Of a stretch of 60,000 nt of DNA, positions 13,970 to 25,414 are shown piece by piece; within the stretch, counting starts at the first letter, position 1, and each line of letters opens with the position of its first letter. The stretch covers positions 1,881,001 through 1,941,000 of the forward strand of contig WPIO01000036.1 in assembly GCA_009760855.2 (NCBI GenBank). Direction: 5' to 3'. Below the pieces are notes generated by a model that did not search any database, was not told the DNA's origin, and saw only the letters and a list, made by a program, of their open reading frames with translations. Source of the DNA: Cristatella mucedo. Lineage: Eukaryota > Bryozoa > Phylactolaemata > Cristatellidae. A program made the translations under genes and the position numbers.

Positions 13970-14840
13970 CTGATTAAGGATAGACTGCGAAATTACTATA
14001 TCCGCAAGAGTAGTGCACTAAGAGAAATTCGAACGGAAGAGGTACTATATGTTAAAATCTGGTTTTTTAATATGCACTTTAAAAGTTTGAGGAAAATGCT
14101 CGTGCGTCGTCTTTTCATAAGTTATTGTGAAATTCATAAATTAGTATTTCATTAAATTAATAATAAAATCACGGTGCGCAATAATAATATCACATAATAA
14201 TAATAATAATGATAATATCACAATAATAATAATAATAATAATACAATAATAATACAACAATAATAAAACAATAATAATATTAATGTCACATATTAATAAT
14301 GTCACATAATAATGGACCAACAACTTGCCTTCGGCACCCTTTGTGATCACTACTAAGTAGTGTTAATATGAAGCAGCTTAAAATAAGTAGAATTTTCAGC
14401 TACCTATAACACTGGTCTGCATGATCTCAGTTGTCCGGCATTCGTTCTTATTTTCCAAGTATATATAATTTAATATATTAATTTTATAATAATAATAAAG
14501 AATAATAACGAATTTAATAATAATATAAATCATTTATATATTAATCATCATTTATATATAAGTATATATAAATGATGATTTATGGTGTATTGTTCGTTGC
14601 TTTTGAAATTGAAATTTCGAATATTGTATTCATCAAACATCGGTCGAGCTTTAACATTAAGCATTGCATATAATGATAATGACTCTCACTAGGTTTACAT
14701 ATTAAATTCGCTTAATGACACAAATTGTGTGCTACATTTCGTAGAACAATTAGCCCTTTTGCTGGTTGAGCTATTTGTTTTAATCAACGGATATTTTTGA
14801 TTTGCAATGACAGGGTAGTGTAAGAACTCTCAGCATAAAC
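13970..14840. repeat. AT-rich stretch with (AAT)n runs and an 18-bp palindrome
   Basis: Several (AAT)n and (TTA)n runs lie at 14160-14310 and 14485-14525. A perfect inverted repeat with 18-base arms and a 2-base loop lies at 14543-14580. I see no gene. Confidence 0.8.
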
Positions 14841-15393
14841 TCTGCTAAGTATGTGGAAGATTTCCAACAAAAGAGCAGCGGCTACCGATTACTACGTTCA
14901 TCAGACAGTGCTTTCGCGACTACTTATACTTGCAAACTGGAAGATCGGGATAAGACTTGCACTACATATGTTATGCAAGCCCTGAGTGTAATATCGGAGT
15001 CAATAGTTAACAGGTCAAATCGAACGTTTGCCATTTGGAGAACCAATGATTTGGAGTGATCGACCTGACCATGTTCCGGATAGCTATTTCTGCATCGCAA
15101 ACGAGCTGATCTTTAACAAGACGAATGAGCATAACGTTGAACAGCGAAATATGCCGTCAGCAATACGACCTGTGCCATATCTAATGAGGTGGGGAGAGTT
15201 CCCGTTCCACCTATTACACTTGATGAAATATTGGACGAGTGTCAATCAAGTTCAACTGAAGGTGACGTTTTTGACGATCATAATGCTTTTGATGTTTCAA
15301 TACCTAAGCTAATGTCACAATCCGATCTTGATGTCTTAGCGAAAGACCATGACCTGCTCAAAGAATTTGGCTGAACTTCTCGGTTTTAGATTA

Positions 15394-16179
15394 AAGGCAG
15401 AAATAATTCATAACATTGCTAAAATTAGGGCTTGTTTAGATAAGGATACCACGTCCAAGTTGGTCCATGCATTCGTGACATCTCGTCTCGACTTCTGCAA
15501 CTCACTGCTTACTGGCCTACCAGCATGTGCGATCAGGCGATTGCAGCTGGTGCAAAACTCTGCAGCTAGGCTTGTCTGTCGTGAGCGTCGCAGTTGCCAC
15601 ATTACTCCACTTCTCGCCGACCTGCACTGGCTACCAGTCAAGCAACGGATTGACTTCAAGGTTTTGTTGCTCACTTTTAGGTCCCTTCATTCTATGGCTC
15701 CAGCCTATCTTTCAGATATACTACCCCATCAGGCAAAGCATCGTACCACCCGCTTTTCGGAATCCAACAGCCTACAAATACCTCATGCAAACCTCAAATC
15801 CTTTGGAGACCGTGCATTTAGCTCGTATGCTCCCACAGCCTGGAACTCCCTCCCGACCTGCATCAGAACATCCCCTGACCTGACCACATTTAAAAGAAAC
15901 TTAAAAACATACCTATTTAGGACAGCATTTAGTGGGTCCTTGTGATTCGTCCTCGATGTGCTTATGCGTGCTGACACTGTGCATGCTGCCACTGACCACG
16001 TTTGCATGCTGACCCAGTGCATGTAACCCCTAACCATGTTATTCATTTTGTTTGTTTTTCAAGCATGATTTTACTTACTATTCTGTTGCGTATCACTTTG
16101 CAGCAAATGTAAAGCGCCTAGAAAGAGATTAAGTTCTCTGAGGGCGCTTTATCAAGTGCAATATTATTATTATTATTAA
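15394..16179 (+). mobile_element. LINE-B copy, best preserved 3' end
   Basis: This is a 5'-truncated CR1/L2-type LINE. An open frame to 15945 gives the RT C-terminal region: KLVHAFVTSRLDFCNSLLTG, ARLVCRERRSCHITPLL, DLHWLPVKQRIDFKVLLLTF and TAWNSLPTCIRTSPDLTTF. A 3' UTR with repeated TGCATGCTG words follows, then a hairpin (GCGCC...GGGCGC around an AGAGA/TCTCT stem, about 16118-16151), then (TTA)n. It splits the pseudogene at 14840-17330. I use it as the reference for the other LINE-B fragments. Confidence 0.93.
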
Positions 16180-16577
16180 ATATTCTTGCACTGGGTACTA
16201 AATTTCCGTGCTGTAGAATTTTCGGAAAAGAAGCCCTTCCTTCACTTTCTTCTTCTCGAAGTTCATATTCACTATTCTAGAGTAGCAACTTTTGAAGTCT
16301 TAAGAACGACAGGAAATAAGGCTTTTGTTCAGAGAGGTCGGAGACTTTTAATTGATTCATGAACAGCAATCGAAAGAAAATTTCGCTTCATAATGGAAAC
16401 GAACTTTCCCCTCTCTCTTTTGCACATTCTTTACCGACGAAAGAGACTAGCATTAACGTAACAATTATTTTCGATTAAATCAAACATGATCAATACCAGT
16501 GGCCAATATGAAGAGATCAAAAGATCGTTGCCCTTCTCCCTGGACTTGACGGCGGCTACTCAAAACATCTATGCTTG

Positions 16578-16672
16578 TAAGAATAATAATAATAGCACGC
16601 TTGATAAAGCGACCTTAAAGAAATCAATCTTTTTCTAGGCACTTTAAATTTTCTGCAACGGAAACACTGGTA
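16578..16672 (-). mobile_element. LINE-B 3' tail, minus strand
   Basis: (TAA)n followed by the reverse complement of the LINE-B hairpin tail and the start of its 3' UTR. It is a very short 5'-truncated insertion in the pseudogene. Confidence 0.75.
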
Positions 16673-17334
16673 TTATTTGAAGAACAGTCGTGCTGATGCC
16701 ACGTCAGTAACACCGTAAGAAACACTGGCTAGAACAAAACATGTTGTGCTTGGGAGCGATAACAACCAAGAACCTCTTCTTGGCACGTGGCATTTCCTTC
16801 CTCTCACGCTCATATAGCTTTGAATAATAGGAAGTTATTTTAGGCTCTGAGCCAAAACGGTAATAACTCCAGAGACTTACAAGAACATTTTCTTCAAACT
16901 AGCTAGGCAACAAAAAAAGATGGCCTTTTCGTTGGTCTACAGATAAGAGCATTGGTCAAAGACGCACGGCGCACATGAAAAAAGCACCGGATTCAAGTTG
17001 CAGGCATGGAATAGATTTGAGTCTGCAGTAGAGGACGTTTTCGGCAATCGCAAGTCTTTAGTCTTTGACGAGCGAATCATTGAGAAGTTACTTCAAAGCT
17101 AGGCTGCACTTGGCAGCGGAAAGAGTGTGAAGATAACTTTTACAAACTCTCACCTTAAATATTTCTTATCAAATTTAGGAGCAGTCAGCGAGGAAGGTGT
17201 TCGAGGTTCCATCCAGACGTATGTGAAACGGGGCAGATATAATGACCAATGGAATTTTAACATGACGGCCAATTACTGTTAGAGACAGAAGCACCACAAT
17301 TAGCAGCCGCTGAGGTTAGTAAAAGGTCGAAGAA

Positions 17335-18610
17335 GAGACGGTCTGAATGCTTTCGACTAAATAAAGGAAGACTTACGCTTAAATATTCACATTACTTAGA
17401 TTGTATTCTTATTAAAAAATTGCTACAAATTTATGTATTGCAGGTCAAAGTATTGTAAAATAAAAATTCGAATTGTTAAAAATTCTGACTTGCTGGGTTA
17501 AAAACGAGTTACACATCCTGATGAAAGAACATCTAAAGATTTAATTGAATCAATTATTAGATTAAAAAAACGGACACAATTTTTTCATTAGTAGGACGGT
17601 GCAATTGATCAACTTGCCAAGTATCCCCCGTGAATGTTTCTGCTTTACCTATTACGTTGGTTGAAAAGCTGCCCAATTTAGCCCACAGCCTCATTTTAGT
17701 TTGAGGACGAGAGAATTCATCGCGAGACAGTTAGATGACGCTGGGCCCTCAGTGTCAAAATCGCTTAATTGAGGTGATTTTGATGAACTTGTACCACAAT
17801 GCTTGCATTTCATATGATATCGAGTATTTAGTACGGTTGGTGAGCAGTTACAGTACGCACCTTACTAGTGACTAGGCTAGCACCGATCAATTGCTATAGT
17901 GATTTTTCAAAGCCCGACAACGCACCGGTCGTGCAAATTTTTGGTGCGTATTGATACGATTCCTGGCATGGCTCTCTTAAAAATAGCTGTCAGTAATCCA
18001 GCCTTTCTCAGCGTCGCTCACTTCACTGAGCACTACTGGAAAACGTTGAAGTTATTCAGGTTTAACGACACTGCATTACTTATTCTCACATTTTGAGCTC
18101 TCTACTCCGTTCAATGGTTCCATTGTTACAGCATCAAATGTAAAAACAGTTTCACCGTGCACTTGTCAATGCAATGACTCTTTCATTTGCGAGATTTAAA
18201 AAAAAATCGGCAAAAGTGAGGTACTCCAAAGCATAACACTTGCTAGCGAGATTTAGCTTCATCTGAGCAGGACTTACATTCGTTTGCTCGTTTTGCTGGT
18301 GGTTTCTTCCCAGTTCTCTTACTTATCAGAATTTTTCACATAATTTTTAAAGGAACGTACAAGCTTCACCTGGCTGAAGCAGAAGTAATTTTCCAGCCAA
18401 TAGAATCCAAAGAGATTCACACGAGATTAGCACATGATCAACTAACTGCTGCCTCGACAGCTATTAAAATGTGTGGCACTGCGGCATTGCAGAAAAAACA
18501 GCGATATAGATAAAAAAAAATAGATAGACAGAGAAAGAGAGCGAGAGAGAGAGAGATCTACGACAGCGTACTAGATGTACTGTGTATGCATTGAATTGGA
18601 GGTTACCTCG
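17335..18610. other. Intron 2 of gene C next to Ig-like domain 2
   Basis: AT-rich with no recognised element. A short purine run (GAGA) lies at 18525-18556. Confidence 0.35.
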
Positions 18611-18614
18611 ATAC

Positions 18615-18986
18615 CTTGAACTCGAAAAGTATATTCTTTCGACATCATCGCGTAAGGCCGATTGCTATCCGCTACGTCTTCCACTGTGGCTTCACACCGA
18701 ACCATAACTGCAGTGAGACTTTGCACTTCCGTTGTAACAAGAAACCTGGAGTGTTGAGCGCAGGTAGTGTTCGTAAACTGCCGACCGATATCTTTAGCCA
18801 GTGTAGCAAACTCTTCAGGCCGGCCATCATCTCTCACGGGACCGGTGATTCTCCAGCTCACAGATGTGACCGCAAGTCCCCGCAAGTCAGCGCAGTTGCA
18901 GCACACAAATAAGGGCTCCGTTGACGGCCACGTTTGCGTAGGAACCGAATCAGGAAGTGGTGGAACAGTTTGCACGACTGGAATCT
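18615..18986 (-). CDS. Gene C Ig-like domain 2 exon
   Basis: This internal exon encodes 124 codons with phase-1 introns on both sides. The acceptor is TGCTTACAG at 18987-18995 and the donor is CAAG|GTATCG at 18614. A nearby alternative donor, GAG|GTAACC at 18606, would break the phase pattern. The peptide starts with a Pro-rich stretch, then FVCCNC (Cys28, 29, 31), TSVSWRI (Trp44), a sequon NTT at 72 with Cys75, RFLVTTEV, and VMVRCEATV (Cys97). Cys-x-Trp-x-Cys spacing and the strand pattern fit a divergent Ig-like fold, with extra cysteines that could form a second disulfide. It lies 2.2 kb downstream of the six-cysteine exon of gene C and 12.6 kb upstream of Ig-like domain 3. Assignment to an Ig fold is by motif only. 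Confidence 0.75.
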
Positions 18987-19103
18987 CTGTAAGCAGGCAC
19001 GTTTCTCATTTCAACAGCTAAAGCGTGGCTTATTGACCGAAGTTGAATTTCAAAGTTGTTCGAGGAGGATCTCCAGAGCCTTCTCCAATTATACCTCACG
19101 ATA

Positions 19104-19247
<144 letters not shown>

Positions 19248-19249
19248 TA

Positions 19250-20255
19250 CACCAATTATAGCTCCAATTATACCTCACGACAGGGGCTACACGAGCGATA
19301 CGGCACAAATTAATTTCAAGAAATAATTAAAATCTAAACGCAATAGGCTTAGTTACATGCTAATAGGTTCGAAACGCAGTGATAATAACACGCAACAATG
19401 CAAGTTTGATACACGGTTACTGTCGAGCTTTGGAAGCGGTATGCCCTTGTAGCGGGGCCGACTGATAGCGTAGGTGCGGCTCAATTTGATTTTCGCGCTG
19501 CAGGCGGAGGCAGGCGGAGATCCACGCGGCAGCGAAAGAGCTCAAGTCGGCGAGAGCGCGTCGTCAGAAGGGCTTGTAGTGTGGAACGCGGCAGAAGCAG
19601 GCCCGACGTGACGACGGCACGTTGAGATTTAAGGCCCATATGGATGGAGCTAACTGTCGTTTTAAATTTAAGAAAATATAGTTAAATAAAGTAATACAAT
19701 AATAAACAGAACCAAAAGCAACTTTAATAAACAATGTCCCTCATGTTGAGAGAATACCTGTTGAAAAATGATCACATAGTTTATTATATAGCATAGCAAA
19801 GGCAATTTCAAATATAGCTCATGTGAGTGTTGGATCGTGAAATATAAGTGAGGGTGCAGTGCACATGCAGTAACTTGAATATTTGCATACCCTATTTTCC
19901 GTCCAATAAACTCGCCATGCTTAATGGATAGAGCATCCATAAGGCTTAAATCTTTCAGAAAGTTGCACTTAAATATCTCATATATTCTTATGTTTAGCTC
20001 ATCAAATTTCAGTTTAGTATGTGGTTAATAAACTTCCGACACTCATCACAGATGGTTCTAGTTCGTTTTATAATCACTTATTGTCTTTGGGTTGGTATGG
20101 CTACCGTTAAGCCGGGCACAATTATGCAGTGATTCCTACTCAGCAGCAACGAAAGGACTCAAATATTGGATATTGTTAGAGCCTTTCTTCGAAAACAGCC
20201 GCGTAATTGTTTGAAATATTAAATAAATTTTGGTTGTTACAAAGTAAAACGCGAC
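19250..20255. other. Intron 1 of gene C, with a GC-rich block at 19440-19640
   Basis: No gene is supported. The block at about 19440-19640 is much richer in G and C than its surroundings, with repeated gcggcag and gaggcagg words. It looks like an insertion from an unidentified element. Confidence 0.4.
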
Positions 20256-20261
20256 TTAACA

Positions 20262-20395
20262 TCGTCGTGGGTTCAAGTTCTGTAATTGACAATCCTCTAT
20301 TGCAAACTGCAAGGGGTTGTGCTAGGCATTAAATCTCTACTGCTGCAATATAAAATGAGTCTTCCAAATCAGACAATGCTGCCGTCACTTAAGTA
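20262..20395 (+). mobile_element. SINE-2 copy
   Basis: Starts in a box-B-like GGGTTCAAGTTC and continues through the SINE-2 body (actgcaag, ctgctgcaatataaaatgag) to AATCAGAC. It matches copies at 55351 and 33020. The box A part is lost or diverged. Confidence 0.6.
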
Positions 20396-20429
20396 AGCCA
20401 CGTCACTATCTTTTAGATGCAATTTTCCG

Positions 20430-20505
20430 TAGTAATATCATTATCATTAATAATAACGCACTTGATAAAGCGCCCTCATAGAACTTAATATCTTTCACTT
20501 CAATC
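20430..20505 (-). mobile_element. LINE-B 3' tail, minus strand
   Basis: (TAA)n-like run then the reverse complement of the LINE-B hairpin tail (gataaagcgccctca...). Confidence 0.65.
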
Positions 20506-20515
20506 GTGTGTTTAC

Positions 20516-20632
20516 GCATGCGTGTGTGTGTGTGTGTGTTACCTGTACGTGTGTACGTGTGTTTGTATGTACGCTTGTGCGTGTGCACGTGTGTGCATGT
20601 GCACGTGTATACGTGTGTGTGTGTGTGTGTAA
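20516..20632. repeat. Imperfect (TG)n microsatellite
   Basis: Alternating TG/CG/TA repeats such as gtgtgtgt and acgtgtgt over about 115 bases. Confidence 0.9.
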
Positions 20633-20639
20633 TGACATT

Positions 20640-21190
20640 TTTGCTTGAGTTATTTTTTGTTAAAGTGTAAAATCTAACGGTATTTCTCTCAAAAGTAAAC
20701 AATTTATTATTTTAATGAATTCAAATTGATTTCATCAAATATTAGAACTGATATCTAATGCTGGGACATATTTATTTATCTATAACTATTACCGTTTAGC
20801 CCTGTGTTGTAAATAGTCCAAACTGTGATTAATTGACAGATGAAAAATAATAATTTATTATTGATTTCAAAGTTGCGGGTTCGCCAAACACTTGATAGCC
20901 TTGAGCGAGTGCTTTTCGTCGCCCGAAGCCTAAGCCGACCAATGAGCTGCGTGGAATAGCTGAAACAACTGAAAACCACACGAAACACTTGTTGATACAT
21001 GAAACGCTCGCTGAAAGCATTTTAAATTACTCTGCCTTCATTTGCACAGCTTTCGGTGAACCAAAGCCTCGTTAAATAATAAGGAATCCTAATGTACCAT
21101 AATTCCCACGGGAAGTAATTCAGGCAGAGTAAATCTTCTGACCGATACGAGCAGGCGACTGCAAGTGGCTTTGCTTTCAAAATTATGCTT
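20640..21190. other. Intron 1 of gene C, 5' part
   Basis: No recognised feature. Frames on the minus strand near 20776-21020 lack splice-consistent boundaries or family motifs. Confidence 0.3.
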
Positions 21191-21192
21191 AC

Positions 21193-21621
21193 CGCAAAAA
21201 GATAAGCTTGTCGTTTGAGGCTTGGAAGTAAAGTCAAAGTTGCCAGACCCGCCCTGCTCCTGGTAAGAAACGCGGCAGTAGAGGCTTTTGACAACCTGTA
21301 TGTACCAAAACGGTCTCGCTCGGCCCCATTCGAATGTGAAGGAGACGTTCCAGTCTCTCTGTGGCAGTATGTTCCTGCCAGCACGTAAAGTGGGAAGATT
21401 GCACCTGGTGGACGAAAAGTTGAATGGCTGCATGCTTGCTTTTCCAGGCAGAGGAATCTCGCTGCCACTCGCAGTTCCGCAAGTGGCTTGGACGGCAGAA
21501 GCATTCAGCACAGCCACGGTCATGCTCAACACGGAGAGGTCACCCTGGCTTAGCTGACACGTAATCGTAGTGAGTCCGTTTCGGCTCACGCATCCTATTG
21601 GTAATGTTTTCACGTCAATTT
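21193..21621 (-). CDS. Gene C six-cysteine extracellular domain exon
   Basis: This exon encodes 143 codons in phase 1-1. The acceptor is GATTTTAG above 21621 and the donor is TGCG|GTAAGC at 21192. It is the paralogue of the gene B exon at 39383-39823. Shared landmarks, gene C and gene B residues respectively, are Cys10/Cys10, Cys21/Cys21 (ITC in both), Cys47/Cys50, Cys73/Cys77, a Trp-Gly-basic motif (98/102), Cys115/Cys118 (L-x-C-x-V) and a final Phe-Cys before the split Gly codon (142/146). The sequons NAS (39), NFS (67) and NVS (91) imply extracellular exposure. The Cys21-Trp98-Cys115 layout might be a heavily modified Ig fold or a new disulfide-rich module. I recognise no known family. I found no signal-peptide exon for this gene. 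An ATG at 21631 in the same frame gives no signal sequence. Confidence 0.78.
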
Positions 21622-21743
21622 CTAAAATCATTCGATGATGACAGTGATCAATCAGCCTCTGCGGAGTGATCTAGCAAGCGTCAGCGACAACCTTGGGGAG
21701 TGAAATCGATGCGAAAAAACGGCGGCACAGTGTGCGGCGGCGC

Positions 21744-21750
21744 CTTTATA
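21744..21750 (-). promoter_or_regulatory. Possible TATA box upstream of gene C
   Basis: The minus strand reads CTATAAAGGCG in a locally GC-rich stretch, 113 bases before the in-frame ATG at 21631. If real, transcription would begin close to the six-cysteine exon, leaving no room for a usual upstream signal exon. Weak evidence. Confidence 0.2.
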
Positions 21751-21884
21751 GACCTTGACATTGCCGAGCAATCATGCACGCCAAATAGCTGAAGTTCTGG
21801 CCCAGCGGTAATCTGGCCGTCTCTTTATTTCAGGAAAAGGTTCGCCCTAACTGCAGCTAGCTGAAGTTAAGCAAAGATAATGAA

Positions 21885-22062
21885 GGCTAGCTGATCAAAC
21901 AGCCTTTTTTGCTTAGTGACAGAGGAGCCCCGTTAATTACGACCTTGCTTTCAGTGTACAAAATAAGACAGCCTGCTGCAGGACTTGAACTCGCAATCCC
22001 GATCTTGAAGGCATGCACATTACTCTTGGGCTTAAATCGGCACGTCAAAAGCATTTATTGAC
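21885..22062 (-). mobile_element. SINE-2 copy, minus strand
   Basis: The reverse complement has a box B (GAGTTCAAGTCCTGCAG), the SINE-2 body and the end word TTTGATCAGCTAG, as in the copy at 55351. Confidence 0.7.
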
Positions 22063-22064
22063 GT

Positions 22065-23480
22065 GACAAACATTTCTTGAGGAGCGATAGCGAATTTAGA
22101 ATTCACATACGATGGGCGCTCTGCTCGGGCAAGTCTAGAGTAGCGTCGGAAGCAGAGAGATGAAGCGAAGCCACGCGGGTCGTCTGGCTCTCCTAGCGCG
22201 GTGAGTAGCAATCCTTAGAATTTAATGCTCGCGAACTTTTCTTGGCCTTTTATTACAGAGAAGGCGTCGAGCTAGTACTCCTTACTTTGAGATTGAGGTT
22301 TGTCGACTCCTCACCATACTCCTAGCTAGGCCACAGTGAGTCCGTAGAGGTGTCGATAGCCGAGTCCCGTTGATCTTAATAGGAGTGGGGTGTTCCCGAT
22401 TACTCTTACCTTCCGACGTAGTTTTTGGCCGAAATTAAATAGGCTAGATGGTTAGCCTAAAGGTTACGTAGACTTCAGCACTTGCTATTAAAAGCGAATT
22501 TAAATGTTCATGCTATAATTGTTAATTAGCGTGCTCTCCCAGAAACGTGGACCAATGTATGCTCAATGTATGCCCGAGAATGTCGAGATACCTAAAATGG
22601 CACAGGTTCGCGACAATGGGCCACTTGGAGCAGTTGAGTGTAGTCCCATGTTTAGGGTTTCAAATTAATCTTTAAGCCATTGTTGATATTCACTCTAATT
22701 TCAGCAGCCTCGCGCAGATGTTCAGGGCTAACTGAATTGTGAAGTTGTAAACGCCACGCGATTCTGAAGTCAGCGGGCACTTGCGGATAAGAACGAGAAA
22801 AAGTATGTGAAATATGCTGCCACGTATTTACTAAAACTGTCCTGCAGTAGCACGCTAAGCCAAGGACCAGCAAATCCAGATTTAGCTTCTGTTGCGTCGG
22901 ACATGAAATGCAATTGTTAAAAAATAGGCGAATGCGCCTTGTTCCATCAGCCGGCATGATTACAGCAGCGTTGTGAGAGTTCAGAGTGTAAGATAGATGC
23001 GAAGTCATCAGCATATATTTTACTACCACGGTGCGATTTTTCCAAGTCCGCCACCTCTTACTGTAGGACCCGACAAGAACGTGGTAACAGGTTTAGGCGT
23101 ACTGGAATGAAATAATTACCCCAAAAAACTCAAACTCTTTACAATTCCATTAAAAATGCTGATTAACCGCTGTCGGTCAAAACCCCTACTTTTGAATTTG
23201 AACTTTACGAACTATCTTTCGGCAGACATAGGAATAAAAGATGGGCAAGAAACGCACATGGGTAGTCGAACGCAAATAACCCAACTATGCTAATTTTCTG
23301 ACGGAAATTCATCGAAAACTAAGCGAGTCGTCAGACCCACAACTGTGGTAGGGTTTAAATGTTGTTTTTTTTCTACTACGTACTTGCATATATTGAATAC
23401 AGCATGTAGTTAGACTAATACGGCTGTAGTATGGGTATTGTTGGTAGAAAAAAAGGTTGTCCCCAAGTCCTTCATGTCGG
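22065..23480. other. Upstream flank of gene C with one unassigned ORF
   Basis: A 125-codon minus frame at 22652-23029 contains several cysteines (NNCISC, LACYC) and a hydrophobic LDLLVLGLA. It has no phase-1 splice pair and no recognised motif, so I do not call it a gene. The rest is AT-rich single-copy sequence. Confidence 0.3.
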
Positions 23481-23489
23481 CAATCGGAA

Positions 23490-25410
23490 ATCTGACCAAT
23501 GTTGAGAGGTCCCAGATATTAAGGGTTCAGCTGAAAGGTTTTCAGCCTTCTTTACTGAAAAAATTATGCACATTCGTTCCTCCATAAAGCCACCTCCGAC
23601 TAAAGCAATCGCGGTTCCAAAACATTTGACATTCCTCATAAGGTTCTCCGAGGTTTCAGCGTGCGATGTGGCTACCTTAATAAGGTCTAGCAAAAAGAGC
23701 TCGTCTCCTGAAGACTCTATGTCATCGTCTCTGTGGTCTTCACTAGTAGACCAACTTAGCCGTGCCATTACCAAAATTTTTAATGGTGCTTTGGAAAAAA
23801 GGGGTCGTCCCCAAGTCCTTTGAATCGCCAATTGCTATACCCATTCTTTAAAAGCGTGGATTAGATACAGAGGTCCTTCCAAACTATCGCTCAGTTTCCA
23901 TTCTTCCTGTCTTATAAAAGATTCTTGAAAAAAAATTTGCTATGCAGTTGGTTGAACATATTGAAAAGAATGAAATAACAGAAACATTTCAATCAGGGTT
24001 CAAGAGGCAGCACTCCACCGAAACTGCACTCCTTTGTGCTAGCAATGACATTCTACGTGGCAATGATGACGGGAGTGTCACTGCCCTAGCTCTGCTAGAT
24101 CTGTCTGCTGCCTTCGACGCCAGTGATCACGATGTTCTGCTTTAGCGATTAAGAACAACGATCGGTCTGGCAGACAAGGCACTGGCGTGGTTTAAATCAT
24201 ACTTGTCTGATCGTGTTCAATCCGTGTCGTGTGGGGGTCAGGTCTCACCCGCGAGACCAGTCACCTGTAAAGTCCCTCAAGGGTCTCTACTCGGTCCCGT
24301 GCTGTTCTCAATATATACTCGACGTCTGGGAAAAGTGATTAAGGCTCATGGAATAGGATATCATTTTTATGCTGACGATACTCTGTTGTATTGGTCATTA
24401 AAACCGTCGGAATCTGCTGCAGCAACTGAGAAACTGAATGCTTGCCTTGCCAATATTCGATCGTGGATTTCAGAAAACTTCTTAAAATTAAATGACGATA
24501 AAAATGCTGCTCATAGGACATCCTAAGCATGTGGCTGGATTAACAGGATTTGCCCTTCTAATAGGGGATGCCATTTTTTGACCATCACCACGTCCTCAAA
24601 ATTGTGATGTCTTTTTCGACAGCTGCCTCAATTTTAAAAGTTTCATTCAGAAGACTGCTTCTACAGATAGCCATCACGTCCGATCACTATCCAAGATTAT
24701 GAACTGCCTTCCACAGTGGCTTGTATTAAATTTAACTATCTCCTTAGTTTTGTCTAGGCTTGAATATTGTAACTCCCTTTTGCCTCGGCTGCCAAAGAAA
24801 GTAACTAGACTACTGCAGCTGAAAATTATATGGCTGCAAGGCTAGTCTTCAAGTCCCAACGGTTTTAGCACGTGTCTCCTTTGCTAAAAGACCGAGTATG
24901 GATGCCGTTTGAGCGACGGCTACAGAGCAAAGCTTTAAGGCTGACCCACAAGGCCACCGTGGCTTGGCTCATTTGTACCTAGCTGAACTGCTGCATCAGT
25001 TTCAGCCTCGCCTTCACCTTCGCGCCCCTCAGGTCCTGTGTGAACAATAAATTAGCAGTTCCATTCCTCTGCTTAAAGACAGTTGGCGAGAGAAGCTTTA
25101 GCTCTGCAGGTCCTAGACTGTGGAACTCGCTTCCACAATTCTTACGCAACGACAAATACTCTGCTGCTGCCGACTGTGGCTCATCCTTTTCAGCGATCCT
25201 GAGCTGCTACTTCCTTGCTACTCACTACCTCAACTGCTCTCCTGACTCTGCTATGCTTCCCACTTTCTCTTGGTTGCGTGAGACGAAGTCTGTTGGTTAC
25301 CAAATGCGCAACAAAAGCCGCTTAGGCTGTGAGTGTGCCATACAAAACTCTCCTGCGTAACATTCACATAGTCTTTTTTACTTTAGGCAGTTAAAGAAGG
25401 AGATACATTA
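23490..25410 (+). mobile_element. LINE-A copy 2, longest (CR1/L2-type)
   Basis: Runs from the pre-RT linker (23566-23823) through the RT domain to the C-terminus (25040-25360) and 3' end. RT landmarks are FQSGFKRQHSTETALL near 23990, LLDLSAAFDASDHDVLL near 24091-24142, PQGSLLGPVLFSIY near 24275 and FYADDTLLY near 24365, the catalytic YADD. The C-terminal block keeps SSAGPRLWNSLPQFL. Stops (for example TAG just after 24145) and frameshifts make it non-functional. No apurinic endonuclease domain is visible, so it is 5'-truncated. It carries the empty target site matching the SPIN insertion in copy 3. Confidence 0.92.
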
Positions 25411-25414
25411 CATT

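Larger units (their letters stand above)
14840..17330 (+). pseudogene. Broken copy of a repetitive invertebrate gene family of unknown function, split by LINE-B
   Basis: Pieces in all three plus frames line up in order with a protein family I recall as multi-copy and uncharacterised in insects, crustaceans and cnidarians. In order they are KLEDRDKTC near 14930-14970; MPFGEPMIW then PSAIRPVPY at 15028-15180; MSQSDLDVL and AELLGFRLK at 15310-15390; NILALGTKF at 16182; LHNGNELSPLSFAHS near 16386; QYQWPI and GGYSKH near 16495-16565; FLPLTLI near 16790, standing for the family's PPLHIKLGL; GLFVGLQIRALVKD near 16925; and NSHLKYFLSNLGAVSEEG near 17146. Stops, frameshifts and two LINE-B pieces (15394-16179, 16578-16672) destroy it. 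The order and spacing make the call strong. The family's function is unknown to me. It lies antisense inside gene C's intron. Confidence 0.8.

Noticed and set aside
18607-18614. Alternative donor GAG|GTAACC for gene C domain 2
   Set aside because: It would give an exon not divisible by three and break the phase-1 pattern shared by all neighbours.
22652-23029. 125-codon minus frame as a further receptor exon
   Set aside because: It has cysteines and a hydrophobic run, but no phase-1 acceptor and donor pair and no match to the other domains.
23472-23831. 119-codon minus frame
   Set aside because: It is antisense to the pre-RT linker of LINE-A copy 2.
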